Shown piece after piece: positions 25,255 through 34,548 of a stretch of DNA of 62,925 nt. Under the pieces are notes generated by a model, which was not told the DNA's origin, made no database searches, and was given only the letters and a program-made list of their open reading frames with translations. Numbering within the stretch: the stretch's first letter is position 1; each line of letters opens with the position of its first letter. Both the position numbers and the translations under genes were made by a program. The DNA is from Angelakisella sp. (lineage in GTDB: Bacteria; Bacillota; Clostridia; Oscillospirales; Ruminococcaceae), in contig JAHHTQ010000009.1 of the NCBI GenBank assembly GCA_020024555.1, forward strand, positions 1-62,925, in the 5' to 3' direction.

Positions 25255-26559
25255 GTGTCAGTTGTTATAAAAGAAGTTATTCCCAAATCTATTGCTGACA
25301 AAAACGGAATAAAAGACGGAGACATTATAGAAAGTATTAACGGATATGATATAAAAGATGTGCTTGACTATCGCTTTTATATGACAGATTTTAACCTGAA
25401 CATTGATATTTGCCGTAATGGTTCACCTGTTAACTTAAATATAAAAAAAGATGAGTATGATGACCTTGGATTAGAGTTTGAAACTTACCTTATGGACAGA
25501 CAACATACCTGCAAAAACAAATGTATGTTTTGCTTTGTCGACCAGTTACCAAAAGGACTTCGTAAAAGTCTTTATTTTAAAGATGATGACAGCAGAATGT
25601 CATTTTTGTTCGGTAGCTATGTAACACTTACAAACGTTAATGAAGAAGATATAAAGAGAATTATCAAAATGAAACTTGAACCAATCAATATATCCATTCA
25701 TACAACAAATCCCGAACTGCGTGTTAAGATGCTGAAAAATCCGAATGCCGCAAAGAGCCTTGAATATGTTAAAATGCTTACAGACGGCGGTATTAAAATA
25801 AACACACAGCTTGTGCTGTGTCCATATATCAATGACGGTGAAGAAATGCGTAAAAGTTTATACGACCTTGAAAAGCTACACCCGAATATGCAGACAGTGG
25901 CGCTTGTACCTGTCGGACTTACAAAACATCGTGACGGACTGTATCCACTGGAACCAATGACCAAAGAGAGAGCAAGGGAAAATATAAAAATTGCTATGGA
26001 ATTCGGCGAAGAAATGCTGAAAAAACACGGTTCAAGAATAGCCTTCCCCGCCGATGAAATGTTTATTATCGCCGATGAGCCTATTCCTGATGCAGAGTTT
26101 TATGAAAACTTTGACCAACTCGAAGACGGTGTTGGAATCTTCGCTATACAGCGCAGGGATTTCTTAGATGAACTTGAATACCTAGAACCAAGCGATATGC
26201 GCAGGGAAGTCAGTATTGCCTGTGGTACAGCCGCAGCTCCGCTACTTCGTGGATTATTTGAAAATCTGAAAGAAAAATTCCCGAATGTAAAAGTATATGT
26301 ATACGCAATAGAAAACCGTCTTTTCGGCAGTTCCGTAAATGTTACCGGTTTGCTTTGCGGGGCTGACCTCGAATACGGTTTGCGTGGCAAAAACCTAGGC
26401 GAAGAACTACTGCTTGCAAAAGTACTTTTAAAACACGAAACAGATAAATTCTTAGATGATACCAATGTAGAATGGCTGTCAAATAAACTTAACATACCTA
26501 TAAGAGTACGTGAAGTAGACGGATACGAATTAATTCACGGAATACTTGGAGACGAATAA
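25255..26559 (+). CDS. DUF512 protein: PDZ domain plus radical-SAM-like core
   Basis: The 434 residues begin with a PDZ-like domain (PKSIADKNGIKDGDIIESING). A core with CKNKCMFCF near residue 87 follows, the CxxxCxxC spacing of radical-SAM iron-sulfur sites, then FKDDDSRMSFLFGSYVTLTN, ISIHTTNP and the DUF512 C-terminal domain (IACGTAAAPLLRGL, NRLFGSSVNVTGLLCGADL). This family is usual immediately upstream of der in clostridia, as here. The reaction is unknown; proposals tie it to ribosome or tRNA maturation because of the neighbour. The start is a GTG at 25255 with GGTGG upstream. Confidence 0.9.
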   Translation: MSVVIKEVIPKSIADKNGIKDGDIIESINGYDIKDVLDYRFYMTDFNLNIDICRNGSPVNLNIKKDEYDDLGLEFETYLMDRQHTCKNKCMFCFVDQLPKGLRKSLYFKDDDSRMSFLFGSYVTLTNVNEEDIKRIIKMKLEPINISIHTTNPELRVKMLKNPNAAKSLEYVKMLTDGGIKINTQLVLCPYINDGEEMRKSLYDLEKLHPNMQTVALVPVGLTKHRDGLYPLEPMTKERARENIKIAMEFGEEMLKKHGSRIAFPADEMFIIADEPIPDAEFYENFDQLEDGVGIFAIQRRDFLDELEYLEPSDMRREVSIACGTAAAPLLRGLFENLKEKFPNVKVYVYAIENRLFGSSVNVTGLLCGADLEYGLRGKNLGEELLLAKVLLKHETDKFLDDTNVEWLSNKLNIPIRVREVDGYELIHGILGDE

Positions 26560-26599
26560 AGAATATTTTAGTAATTAATACAGAAAGAGGTGCAAATAT

Positions 26600-27919
26600 A
26601 TGTCAAAACCATTAATAGCAGTTGTCGGCAGACCAAATGTCGGTAAATCAACACTTTTCAATAAATTAATAGGACAAAGACTCTCAATAGTAAAAGACAC
26701 CCCCGGCGTTACGCGTGACAGAATATACAGCCCTTGTCAATGGAGAGGCAAAGACTTTATGCTTGTTGACACAGGCGGTATAGAACCGACAAGCGGTGAT
26801 ATTATACTTTCACAAATGCGTACGCAAGCAGAAATTGCCATTGACACAGCAGATGTTATAATTCTTGTTGTTGACTTAAAGAGCGGTGTAACAGCAAACG
26901 ACAGCGACATTGCAAATATGCTGTTAAAAAGCGGTAAACCTATTGTTGTTGCAGTAAATAAGTGTGACAATGTAGGTGATGTTCCTGCTGATTTTTATGA
27001 ATTCTATAATTTGGGACTTCCTGACCTTGTTGCAGTATCTTCTGTACACGGACATGGTACAGGCGACCTTCTTGACGAATGTTTTAAACACATTGTTTTT
27101 GACGAAAACGATAACGAGGACGATGACCACATAAAAGTTGCCGTTATAGGTAAGCCAAACGTTGGCAAAAGCAGTCTTATAAACAGAATAAGCGGTAAAG
27201 AACGTGTAATTGTATCCAATATAGCGGGAACGACACGTGACAGTACAGACACGGAGATTATTAACGAATTTGGAAAATTCACATTTATCGATACCGCCGG
27301 TATTCGTCGTAAGGCAAAAGTAGAAGACGCAATAGAAAAATACAGCGTGCTTCGCGCATATATGGCTGTGGATAGATGTGATATTGCGGTTATTGTAATA
27401 GACGCAACCGAAGGCTTTACGGAGCAAGACAGCAAAATAGCGGGCTATGCCCACGAACAAGGCAAGGGCTGTGTTGTTGCCGTAAACAAATGGGACGCAG
27501 TGGAAAAAGACGGTAAAACAATGGACGAATTCCGTCAAAAGCTTGAAAAAGATTTTGCATTTATGTCTTATGTTCCTTTTGTGTTTATATCAGCGCTTAC
27601 AGGGCAAAGAATAAATAAACTGTATGAAAATATCGTACACGTGTATGACCAATGCAATATGCGTGTAACAACAGGTAAACTTAACGATATGCTTTCATAC
27701 TCTACTGCAAGGGTACAGCCACCGTCAGACAAAGGTAAACGTCTGAAAATTTATTATGTTACGCAGTCCGGCGTATGCCCGCCTACTTTTGTATTCTTCT
27801 GCAATGACCACGAACTTTTCCATTTCTCTTATCAAAGATATTTAGAAAATCAAATAAGAGAATACTTTGGTCTGAAAAATACACCGATAAAAATTATTGT
27901 GCGTGAACGTGGCGAATAA
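26600..27919 (+). CDS. der: ribosome biogenesis GTPase Der (EngA)
   Basis: This essential double GTPase is required for 50S subunit assembly. The 439 residues contain two tandem G domains: GRPNVGKST (10-18), DTPGVTRDR, DTGG, NKCD, then GKPNVGKSS near 180, GTTRDSTD, DTAGI, NKWD. A C-terminal KH-like domain follows (YVTQSGVCPPTFVFFCNDHELFHFSYQRYLE, split here only for description). The length is typical. The ribosome site is AAAGAGGTG. It lies 40 bp after the DUF512 gene and upstream of udk. Confidence 0.98.
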   Translation: MSKPLIAVVGRPNVGKSTLFNKLIGQRLSIVKDTPGVTRDRIYSPCQWRGKDFMLVDTGGIEPTSGDIILSQMRTQAEIAIDTADVIILVVDLKSGVTANDSDIANMLLKSGKPIVVAVNKCDNVGDVPADFYEFYNLGLPDLVAVSSVHGHGTGDLLDECFKHIVFDENDNEDDDHIKVAVIGKPNVGKSSLINRISGKERVIVSNIAGTTRDSTDTEIINEFGKFTFIDTAGIRRKAKVEDAIEKYSVLRAYMAVDRCDIAVIVIDATEGFTEQDSKIAGYAHEQGKGCVVAVNKWDAVEKDGKTMDEFRQKLEKDFAFMSYVPFVFISALTGQRINKLYENIVHVYDQCNMRVTTGKLNDMLSYSTARVQPPSDKGKRLKIYYVTQSGVCPPTFVFFCNDHELFHFSYQRYLENQIREYFGLKNTPIKIIVRERGE

Positions 27920-27978
27920 TATATATTTCTATAATAAATAAAAAAAGATAATTAAAACAGACAGGAGAGCAAATAATT

Positions 27979-28596
27979 ATGAATGATGTATTGATTATAG
28001 GTATCGCAGGCGGTACAGGTTGCGGAAAAACAACCGTTACAAATAAAATTAAAGAAATGTTTAAGGATAACGTCAGTGTAGTTTATCATGATAATTATTA
28101 CAAAAGGCACGATGACTTGCCATACGAAGAACGTACAAAACTTAATTATGACCACCCGGATTCTTTTGATACTGATATGCTTATACAAGATTTAAAAGAT
28201 TTACGTTCCGGAAAAACCGTATACTGTCCTGTCTATGACTACACTATACATAACCGAACAGACGAAACTGTTAAAGTGAAGCCCAATAAGGTTATTGTAG
28301 TTGAAGGTATACTTATATTCGATAATGAAGAATTGCGTAATCAAATGGATATTAAAATTTTTGTTGATACTGACGCAGATACACGCATATTGAGACGAAT
28401 TTTGAGAGATGTTGAAGAACGCGGGAGAACGCTTACATCTGTTATCAATCAATATATGGATACTGTAAAACCAATGCACGAACAGTACGTACAACCCAGC
28501 CGAAAATATGCCGATATAGTAATGCTTGAAGGCGGACACAACTTAGTAGCGCTGGATATGCTTATGAATAAAATAAAAGAACATATTTTAAAATAA
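27979..28596 (+). CDS. udk: uridine kinase
   Basis: This cytoplasmic enzyme phosphorylates uridine and cytidine in pyrimidine salvage. The 205 residues show the P-loop GGTGCGKTT (residues 11-19), the nucleoside-binding HDNYYKRHDDLPYEERTKLN, NYDHPDSFDTDML, VVEGILIF and the lid region RILRRILRDVEERGR. AGGAGAG precedes the ATG. It is in a plus-strand run after der. Confidence 0.95.
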   Translation: MNDVLIIGIAGGTGCGKTTVTNKIKEMFKDNVSVVYHDNYYKRHDDLPYEERTKLNYDHPDSFDTDMLIQDLKDLRSGKTVYCPVYDYTIHNRTDETVKVKPNKVIVVEGILIFDNEELRNQMDIKIFVDTDADTRILRRILRDVEERGRTLTSVINQYMDTVKPMHEQYVQPSRKYADIVMLEGGHNLVALDMLMNKIKEHILK

Positions 28597-28629
28597 TACA
28601 ATCTGTTATTATAGAAAGGTTAAAAATCA

Positions 28630-29010
28630 ATGAAGAAAATAATATCAACAGATACAGCGCCAAAGGCAATAGGCGCATATTCACAGGCGGTGTGCGTAAA
28701 CGGATTTCTTTATACATCGGGACAACTACCCATTGACCCTGCCACAAACGAGCTAAAAGGCACAACAATGGCAGAGCAAACCACACAATGTATGGAAAAC
28801 GGTAAACATATACTTGAAGCTAACGGAATGACAATGGACGATGTTGTAAAAACAACTGTGTTTATTACTGATATTTCACGTTTTGCAGAAATGAACAGCG
28901 TATATTCTTCGTATTTCAGTGATACGGACTATCCCGCACGCAGCGCCACAGAAGTTTCGGCTCTTGCAAAAGGCGCTTTGGTTGAAATCGAATTTATTGC
29001 ATATAAATAA
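28630..29010 (+). CDS. ridA: RidA family reactive imine deaminase
   Basis: The 126-residue RidA/YjgF/YER057c protein hydrolyses enamine and imine intermediates made by PLP enzymes. It has PKAIGAYSQAV, SGQLPIDPATNEL and the C-terminal YPARSATEVSALAKGALVEIE with the conserved arginine and glutamate. Family members form trimers. AGAAAGG lies upstream of the ATG. A terminator hairpin follows before the permease gene. Confidence 0.95.
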   Translation: MKKIISTDTAPKAIGAYSQAVCVNGFLYTSGQLPIDPATNELKGTTMAEQTTQCMENGKHILEANGMTMDDVVKTTVFITDISRFAEMNSVYSSYFSDTDYPARSATEVSALAKGALVEIEFIAYK

Positions 29011-29053
29011 AATATTTGCTTTATGTACTTATAAAGCATTTTCAAAATTTTTT

Positions 29054-29078
29054 AGGGCGATATTTTCGCCCTTTTCTG
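29054..29078 (+). terminator. ridA terminator
   Basis: AGGGCGA/TCGCCCT is a 7-bp perfect stem with a short loop, followed by TTTCT. Confidence 0.8.
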
Positions 29079-29117
29079 ATTTTATATAAAACAAAATTAA
29101 ATACAGAGGGTCTATAT

Positions 29118-30023
29118 ATGATAACCATTATACAAGTTTTAGTGATAGCAATACTTATCGCTATCGGATTTTTTCTTGCAAAAACAAATATATTTACGGA
29201 TAAAACAAGCAAAGAACTTTCATATCTGCTTATAAATATTATAACGCCGGCGCTTATACTAAATTCTTTTCAGATAGATTATACTCCCGAAAAGCTGAAC
29301 AGTTTACTTATAACTTTCGGACTTTCTTTCCTTGCCTATGCAATAGTTATTGTTTTTTCTTTTCTGTATTGCGGAAAAGACGAAAAAAATAAAATTGAAA
29401 GATTGATTATAACTTTTTCAAATGCGGGATTTATGGGAATACCTCTTACAGCCGGCATTTATGGTAATGAAGGCGTGTTCTATGCCTCCATTATGGTAAT
29501 AGTTTTCAACATAACGTTTTGGAGTTATGGAATAGCCGTCATACGTGGCAATTTTTCTTCTGAAAGCCTTAAACAAATATTGTTTTCACCAACTATTATT
29601 TCTGTGCTAATAGGAATTATCCTATTTGTATTAAATATTAAACTACCCGAACCGCTATTTTCGGTATCAAAACATCTTGCAAATATGAATACGCCTCTTG
29701 CAATGCTTGTTGCCGGCATATCTATTTCACAATCGAATATACTTTCAATACTGAAAAACAAAAAATTATATAAAACTATTTTGGGCAAGCTGATTTTTGC
29801 CCCGATTATAGTAGCTGTTGTATATATGTTTATACCTGTGTCGACAATAATAAAAGAAATACTTGTTCTGCAAGTCGCCTGCCCCGCCGCCGCATCAATA
29901 GGTATCGCCATTATTCAATATAACGGCGATAACAAAACCGCAACAGAATATTTTACGCTTACAACCTTGATGTCGATAATAACTATCCCCATTGTACAGT
30001 TGCTTTGCGGATACATACTTTAA
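29118..30023 (+). CDS. AEC family auxin-efflux-carrier-like permease
   Basis: The 301-residue integral membrane protein has about ten helices in two five-helix halves. Family signs are SYLLINIITPALILNSF, FSNAGFMGIPL, NTPLAMLVAGISIS and PAAASIGIAIIQYNGD. The AEC family exports or exchanges small organic acids such as malate and malonate; the substrate here is unknown. The ATG at 29118 is chosen because GAGGG lies 7 bases upstream and it starts directly with the first membrane helix. A 34-codon extension would run through the ridA terminator. Confidence 0.88.
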   Translation: MITIIQVLVIAILIAIGFFLAKTNIFTDKTSKELSYLLINIITPALILNSFQIDYTPEKLNSLLITFGLSFLAYAIVIVFSFLYCGKDEKNKIERLIITFSNAGFMGIPLTAGIYGNEGVFYASIMVIVFNITFWSYGIAVIRGNFSSESLKQILFSPTIISVLIGIILFVLNIKLPEPLFSVSKHLANMNTPLAMLVAGISISQSNILSILKNKKLYKTILGKLIFAPIIVAVVYMFIPVSTIIKEILVLQVACPAAASIGIAIIQYNGDNKTATEYFTLTTLMSIITIPIVQLLCGYIL

Positions 30024-30031
30024 ACAAAAAC

Positions 30032-30080
30032 AGCCTTCCATTGTAGAGAAAATCTACTTTGGAAGGCTATCTTTATCTTT
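30032..30080. terminator. bidirectional terminator
   Basis: AGCCTTCCA...TGGAAGGCT has further pairing inside (GTAGA/TCTAC) and T-rich flanks. It lies between the permease and convergent lysyl-tRNA synthetase genes. Confidence 0.88.
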
Positions 30081-30103
30081 ATTGTTTTATAATATATTAA
30101 TTA

Positions 30104-32083
30104 TTATGCTATTGGCGTACCCTCAGGAACACTGTCGTCAACAAATATAACCTTACAGCCACAGCTGTCGTGTGTAGCGGCTATAAGCATACCCTCGCTC
30201 ATTACGCCACTGAATTTGTGCGGAGCAAGGTTTGCTATAACAATTATCTTTTTGCCAATTAATTCTTCGGGTGTATATTCACCTTTGATTGTTGACATAA
30301 TTGTCCTTGTGCCAATACCGTCATTTAATGTAAGTTTTAGGAAATTCTTTGACTTCTTGACATCTTCGCAGGCGATTATTTTGCATACTCTCATATCAAT
30401 TTTTTGGAAAGCGTCAAGTTGTATTTCTTCTTTGATTGGTGCGACATCATTCGCAAATATTTCTTCTTCATTTACTTCTTCAACTATTGGCATTTCTTCA
30501 CGCTCACCGCTAAAATCAAGAAGATTTGCAATGGCATTTTTATCAATAGCGTATAGGAACAGATATAGACGCGGGCCACGCTCTTTTCCTATTGTCAGTT
30601 GATATACGTTCTTAAAGAATTTACCTTGAACGGCTTTCTTTGTCTTGTCGTCCATTTCGCCACGAACATCACAAGGAATATCGTACAAAAATGTTTGTAG
30701 TTCGTTAAGATTAAATTCACCTTTTACAAGATATTGACGCAAAAGTTCAATTTCATCTTTTTCTTCCTGTGTCATTGTGTCGTAGTAGTTCCAGTTATGG
30801 TATGTCAACAGCTTGTTCATACTTTCAGGCGAACATTGTTCCAACCAATATTTAGCAAGAGAAAGTCTCTCTGCAAATTGCTCTTTTGTAAACGGTGTGC
30901 CTATCTTTGTAAATATTGTTTCCAGCATATCTGCATTAAAGTCAACTATCGAGCCGAAAGAAACAAGCTGCGCCATTGGTACAAGCTCAGGCTTACGGTC
31001 TTTTACTGTTGTATTGAACATTATACTTTCAATATATTCATTTGCTGTTCCGTCATATATTTGAGCCTGCATTTTGTCATACTCAAAATATTGACGCAGT
31101 ATTTCATCACTGAAACAGAAGTCAAATGCTTTTGTTGGCTCTGTCTTTGAATATAGCCACAAAATAAGTTCAGGTTGATATAGTTTCAGCAATGTTTCAG
31201 GTGTAAGATTTAGTCCCGATGAACCTGACATCTTACCTGTTGTGCCTTTTATTCCTATAAACTCATAAGCTTGGAACATAGGAGCTTTGTACCCGAAAAT
31301 CTTATCAGCGATAATTCTTGATGTTTGGAAACTTCCTGTTGGGCTTGCGTGGTCTTTTCCGCCCGGCTCAAAGTCTACGCCCTCAACCTTCCAGCGCATA
31401 GGCCAGTCTATCTTCCATGCAAGTTTGCAATTATAGTTTTGTGTGAAATCAAATTCACCCTCATAGCCACACTTACATACAAAGTGTGCCTTTGTGCAAT
31501 CTTCATTTAAAGAAACAATTTTTGTTTCGTCTTTTTTACATTGCGGGCAATAAATATTTATTGGGTAATAGTTCTCACGCTCATCAGCAGTTGCCTCTTG
31601 CGTACGGAAACTATCCAAAATATCAAATATTTGTTTTCTCTCTTTTAGCGCCTTGATTATATATTCTGTATATCTACCTGAGCGGTATTCTTTCGCCTGA
31701 TAACGAAAATCTACCTCTATACCGAAACGCGCAAGTGATTTTTCAAATTCGTTTTCAAAATGTTTGGCATAACTTTCGCAACAGCCGTATGGATCCGGAA
31801 CATCTGCGTATGGTACGCCTATATATTTTTCAAAACCTTCTGTTATCTCAGCTACGTTTACGGGAACTTTACGGAGTCTGTCATATTCGTCCCATGAAAA
31901 TAAAAGTTTTGCTTTTTTACCCATTTTTCTAAGCGCTCTACATACAAAGTAACTTGTTGCTATATCTCTGAAATTACCTATATGAACAGAACCTGACGGG
32001 CTTATACCCGCCGCGCATACATATTCTTCTTTATTTGGTGAATTCTTAATTATCTGGGTTGCTATTTCTTCCGACCAATGCAT
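30104..32083 (-). CDS. class I lysyl-tRNA synthetase with C-terminal MetRS/Trbp111-type tRNA-binding domain
   Basis: The enzyme charges tRNA-Lys with lysine. It is a class I (archaeal-type, LysK) enzyme, not the usual bacterial class II LysS: the HIGH motif is HIGN (34-37), KMSGS is at 284-288, and WDEYDRLRKVP, WKIDWPMRW and VDFEPGGKDHA match archaeal LysRS-I. A zinc-like cluster is visible at C179, C182, C203 and C205. After the helical anticodon-binding part, residues 553-659 form an OB-fold EMAP/Trbp111 domain (FQKIDMRVCKII, YTPEELIGKKIIVIANLAP, GVMSEGMLIAA), closely like the tail of bacterial MetRS. That tail binds tRNA nonspecifically and often dimerises. Archaeal LysK ends near residue 520, so this is an added module. 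No T-box leader is visible upstream; the gene is monocistronic. Confidence 0.93.
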   Translation of the reverse strand: MHWSEEIATQIIKNSPNKEEYVCAAGISPSGSVHIGNFRDIATSYFVCRALRKMGKKAKLLFSWDEYDRLRKVPVNVAEITEGFEKYIGVPYADVPDPYGCCESYAKHFENEFEKSLARFGIEVDFRYQAKEYRSGRYTEYIIKALKERKQIFDILDSFRTQEATADERENYYPINIYCPQCKKDETKIVSLNEDCTKAHFVCKCGYEGEFDFTQNYNCKLAWKIDWPMRWKVEGVDFEPGGKDHASPTGSFQTSRIIADKIFGYKAPMFQAYEFIGIKGTTGKMSGSSGLNLTPETLLKLYQPELILWLYSKTEPTKAFDFCFSDEILRQYFEYDKMQAQIYDGTANEYIESIMFNTTVKDRKPELVPMAQLVSFGSIVDFNADMLETIFTKIGTPFTKEQFAERLSLAKYWLEQCSPESMNKLLTYHNWNYYDTMTQEEKDEIELLRQYLVKGEFNLNELQTFLYDIPCDVRGEMDDKTKKAVQGKFFKNVYQLTIGKERGPRLYLFLYAIDKNAIANLLDFSGEREEMPIVEEVNEEEIFANDVAPIKEEIQLDAFQKIDMRVCKIIACEDVKKSKNFLKLTLNDGIGTRTIMSTIKGEYTPEELIGKKIIVIANLAPHKFSGVMSEGMLIAATHDSCGCKVIFVDDSVPEGTPIA

Positions 32084-32247
32084 AATTCTTTTTTACCTTT
32101 CTTTTTATATAAATATCATTATTAACATCTGTAATCAGGCTTTTTTTATAAAAAATCCGCCTTAAAATTAGTACATACTATTCTATCATTTTTTATAAAT
32201 TTATACAAGTACTTTTTATTTCCTGTATTTTTAAATAAATTTATTAT

Positions 32248-32296
32248 GGGAACTTTTAAAATTATTGTTTTTTCTACAATGACTTTAAAAATTCCC
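32248..32296. repeat. 20-bp-arm inverted repeat
   Basis: Arms starting GGGAACTTTTAAAATTATTG pair almost fully, by wobble, with the arm ending AATTCCC. The loop is T-rich. It is downstream of the Lys-rich membrane protein gene and may be its terminator, though the T-tract is poor. The remainder of the gap upstream of lysyl-tRNA synthetase shows no T-box or other motif. Confidence 0.5.
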
Positions 32297-32332
32297 TATG
32301 CTATAAGACTATGAAAATTATTAATCAAAAAA

Positions 32333-33163
32333 TTAAGATAACAGAGCTTCTTCGTCAACAACCTGTGTTGTACTGTCAGCAACATTTACAGTTTCGTCTT
32401 CGCCAATATCTGCCACATCTTTGTCTTCTGTTGTTTCCTGCTTTGTTTCACCTGTTACTGTGCTTCTATATCCAATATCTGTTTTTATAATTGTACTTTT
32501 ATACATATTTAAAATAATAGTAAGAGTAACTACAAAGAGCAACAGCACCAGTTGAAAGAAGAACGCTCCCCACATACTTGGCTGATACATACTGTTCATA
32601 ACAAACATTATTACCGAAGCGCCCACCCAATGCAGAATGGCTATTGATGTAGAATAAAGTGTAAAGTTTAATCCATTTGAATTTACATCATTGCCGACAA
32701 GTGTTGCCGTTGTAATAAAATGTGCAATAATAACAAATATTATATTCATAAAATCAGTTGCATTTGTCGGTGGCGCAACTTTTGCAATTACCAATAAATA
32801 TATACATAAAATAATAATCGATAATATTTCCGACAAAAGCACAATAGGTAAACTTAATTTTATCTTGTTTCTTTCTCTTATATCGCTTTCGTTTCCACGT
32901 ATAACCATAAGTCTGTTTCTACGGAAACCAAGTTCTTTTTCATCATCTTTAAAGAGTTTTTCCCAAAGACTCTTAGGTTCTTTGTCCTTATTTTCAAAAC
33001 CTGTTTCATCATCTATTGGCACACCTAAAAGTGAATTTATTTTTTGATTTTTTTGTTTTTCATACTCGCTGCGCAGTACTTTTTTTCTTACAGCCTTTTG
33101 TTTTTTCTGTTTCTTTTGTTTTTTGTCTTCTTTTGACTGTTTTTTGTCTTCTTTTTTTGCCAT
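32333..33163 (-). CDS. membrane protein with Lys-rich N-terminal tail
   Basis: The 276-residue protein begins with about 40 residues of nearly pure Lys, Glu, Gln and Arg (a charged, disordered or coiled segment). A cytoplasmic stretch and four membrane helices between about residues 110 and 235 follow, then an acidic C-terminal tail. I do not recognise the family. The ATG at 33163 is chosen for its GGGGGG ribosome site; a 36-codon upstream extension has none. It lies between lysyl-tRNA synthetase and mreB on the same strand. A Lys-rich tail could bind nucleic acid or acidic lipids, which is speculation. Confidence 0.65.
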   Translation of the reverse strand: MAKKEDKKQSKEDKKQKKQKKQKAVRKKVLRSEYEKQKNQKINSLLGVPIDDETGFENKDKEPKSLWEKLFKDDEKELGFRRNRLMVIRGNESDIRERNKIKLSLPIVLLSEILSIIILCIYLLVIAKVAPPTNATDFMNIIFVIIAHFITTATLVGNDVNSNGLNFTLYSTSIAILHWVGASVIMFVMNSMYQPSMWGAFFFQLVLLLFVVTLTIILNMYKSTIIKTDIGYRSTVTGETKQETTEDKDVADIGEDETVNVADSTTQVVDEEALLS

Positions 33164-33355
33164 ATTGTTTCCCCCCAAAGTGTATATGGAATTACAAAAT
33201 TTCTTTGTAAAAACACATAGCTTAATCTTCTGCAATAAATATATTGTTACATTTTTTTTAAAAAAAGTCAATGTTTTTACAAGATATACAATAGCTCATA
33301 TAAAATTAACTCCCTTTTAATTATACGTAAAAGGAAGCTAAGTTTATAATAATGA

Positions 33356-34393
33356 TTAACTACGTGAATATCCGCTATAACCATCAAGAAGTTTTTTATT
33401 ATACTTAAAGGATTCACCTGTACCAATCGCAACTGCATCTATCGGATTAGGTGAACGGTAAGCCTTAAATCCTATACGTTCTGTAAGTAGTTCGTCCAAA
33501 CCTTCAAGCATAGAACCGCCACCTGTCATCAACAAACCGTTTCTGCTGATATCGGCAACAAGTTCCGGAGGTGTGTTTTTAAGTACAGATTGCAAAACTG
33601 TAATAATTTTTTCACAATCATCACGCAAAACCTCTGCAAGTTCACTGCTACGTACCACTATACTTTGCGGTAACTTTTCAGAACCGCCTTGTCCCTGTCC
33701 TTTTATCTCAAACCGTTTTTCTTCACGTGGTTGGGATATAGTTTCCGACGCTACATAAGCTATTTCCCGCTTTAAAATATCAGCGCTGTTTTCACCGATA
33801 TCCACTGAGTATGTTTCTTTAATATGACGGATTATTGTTTCGTTGAATGTATTACCCGCAATGGCAATAGAATCTTTGCAAACTATACCATTCATAGAAA
33901 GTACGGCTATATCAGTAGTACCACCACCCATATCAAGAACAGCTATACCGCTTGCTTTCGAAATATCTATACCGGAACCGATAGCCGCCGCAACAGGTTC
34001 TTCTATCAAAAATACATTTCTTGCGCCTATTGACATAACGGTATCAACTACCGAACGGCGTTGAACTTTTGTTATTTTTGACGGTATGCAAACACATATA
34101 CGGGGTTTGAAAATCTTGTTTGGATTTATTTTTTTAAGAAAAATTTTCAGCATTTGTCCTGTAACTCTGTCATCGGATATAACACCGTCTTTTAACGGTT
34201 GCACAACACGAATTGCATTCGCTGTTCTTCCGAGCATTGCTTTCGCCTCTGAGCCTACGGCAATAACTTTATCTGTTCTGTTATCTATCGCAACTATTGA
34301 CGGTTCTTGCAAAACAATACCTTTACCGCTAACATATATTATAGTAGACGCTGTTCCCAAATCTATACCAATATCACTGCCTATGCCTATCAT
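33356..34393 (-). CDS. mreB: MreB/Mbl-type rod-shape-determining actin homologue
   Basis: The 345-residue bacterial actin forms membrane-bound filaments that guide lateral wall synthesis. Actin-fold motifs are clear: phosphate 1 DIGIDLGTAST (8-18), connect 1 IEEPVAAAIGSGIDI, phosphate 2 VLDMGGGTTDIAVLS and adenosine LMTGGGSMLEGLDEL. It starts with the ATG at 34393, with GGGGA upstream. There is no mreC or mreD beside it, which points to an MreB paralogue (Mbl/MreBH type) outside the usual mreBCD cluster, although the exact paralogue cannot be fixed by eye. Confidence 0.93.
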   Translation of the reverse strand: MIGIGSDIGIDLGTASTIIYVSGKGIVLQEPSIVAIDNRTDKVIAVGSEAKAMLGRTANAIRVVQPLKDGVISDDRVTGQMLKIFLKKINPNKIFKPRICVCIPSKITKVQRRSVVDTVMSIGARNVFLIEEPVAAAIGSGIDISKASGIAVLDMGGGTTDIAVLSMNGIVCKDSIAIAGNTFNETIIRHIKETYSVDIGENSADILKREIAYVASETISQPREEKRFEIKGQGQGGSEKLPQSIVVRSSELAEVLRDDCEKIITVLQSVLKNTPPELVADISRNGLLMTGGGSMLEGLDELLTERIGFKAYRSPNPIDAVAIGTGESFKYNKKLLDGYSGYSRS

Positions 34394-34548
34394 TCTTTTA
34401 TCCCCTTTTTTTATATCTTTTATTTATCCAATACTATAATTAAGTCTTTCTCACAAATTCAAATCTGCGCAATATAAATACATTATACATTTATTTTATC
34501 ACGTTTTTATATTGTTTGTCAAAATATATTATTACATTTAATGAAATA

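Noticed and set aside
26924..27538. 204-codon open frame antisense to der
   Set aside because: It is the reverse-strand shadow of a conserved GTPase gene, with Tyr/Cys/Phe/Asn-heavy composition and no ribosome site.
32084..32332. T-box leader for lysyl-tRNA synthetase
   Set aside because: No specifier loop, no conserved T-box sequence and no matching terminator/antiterminator pair were found.
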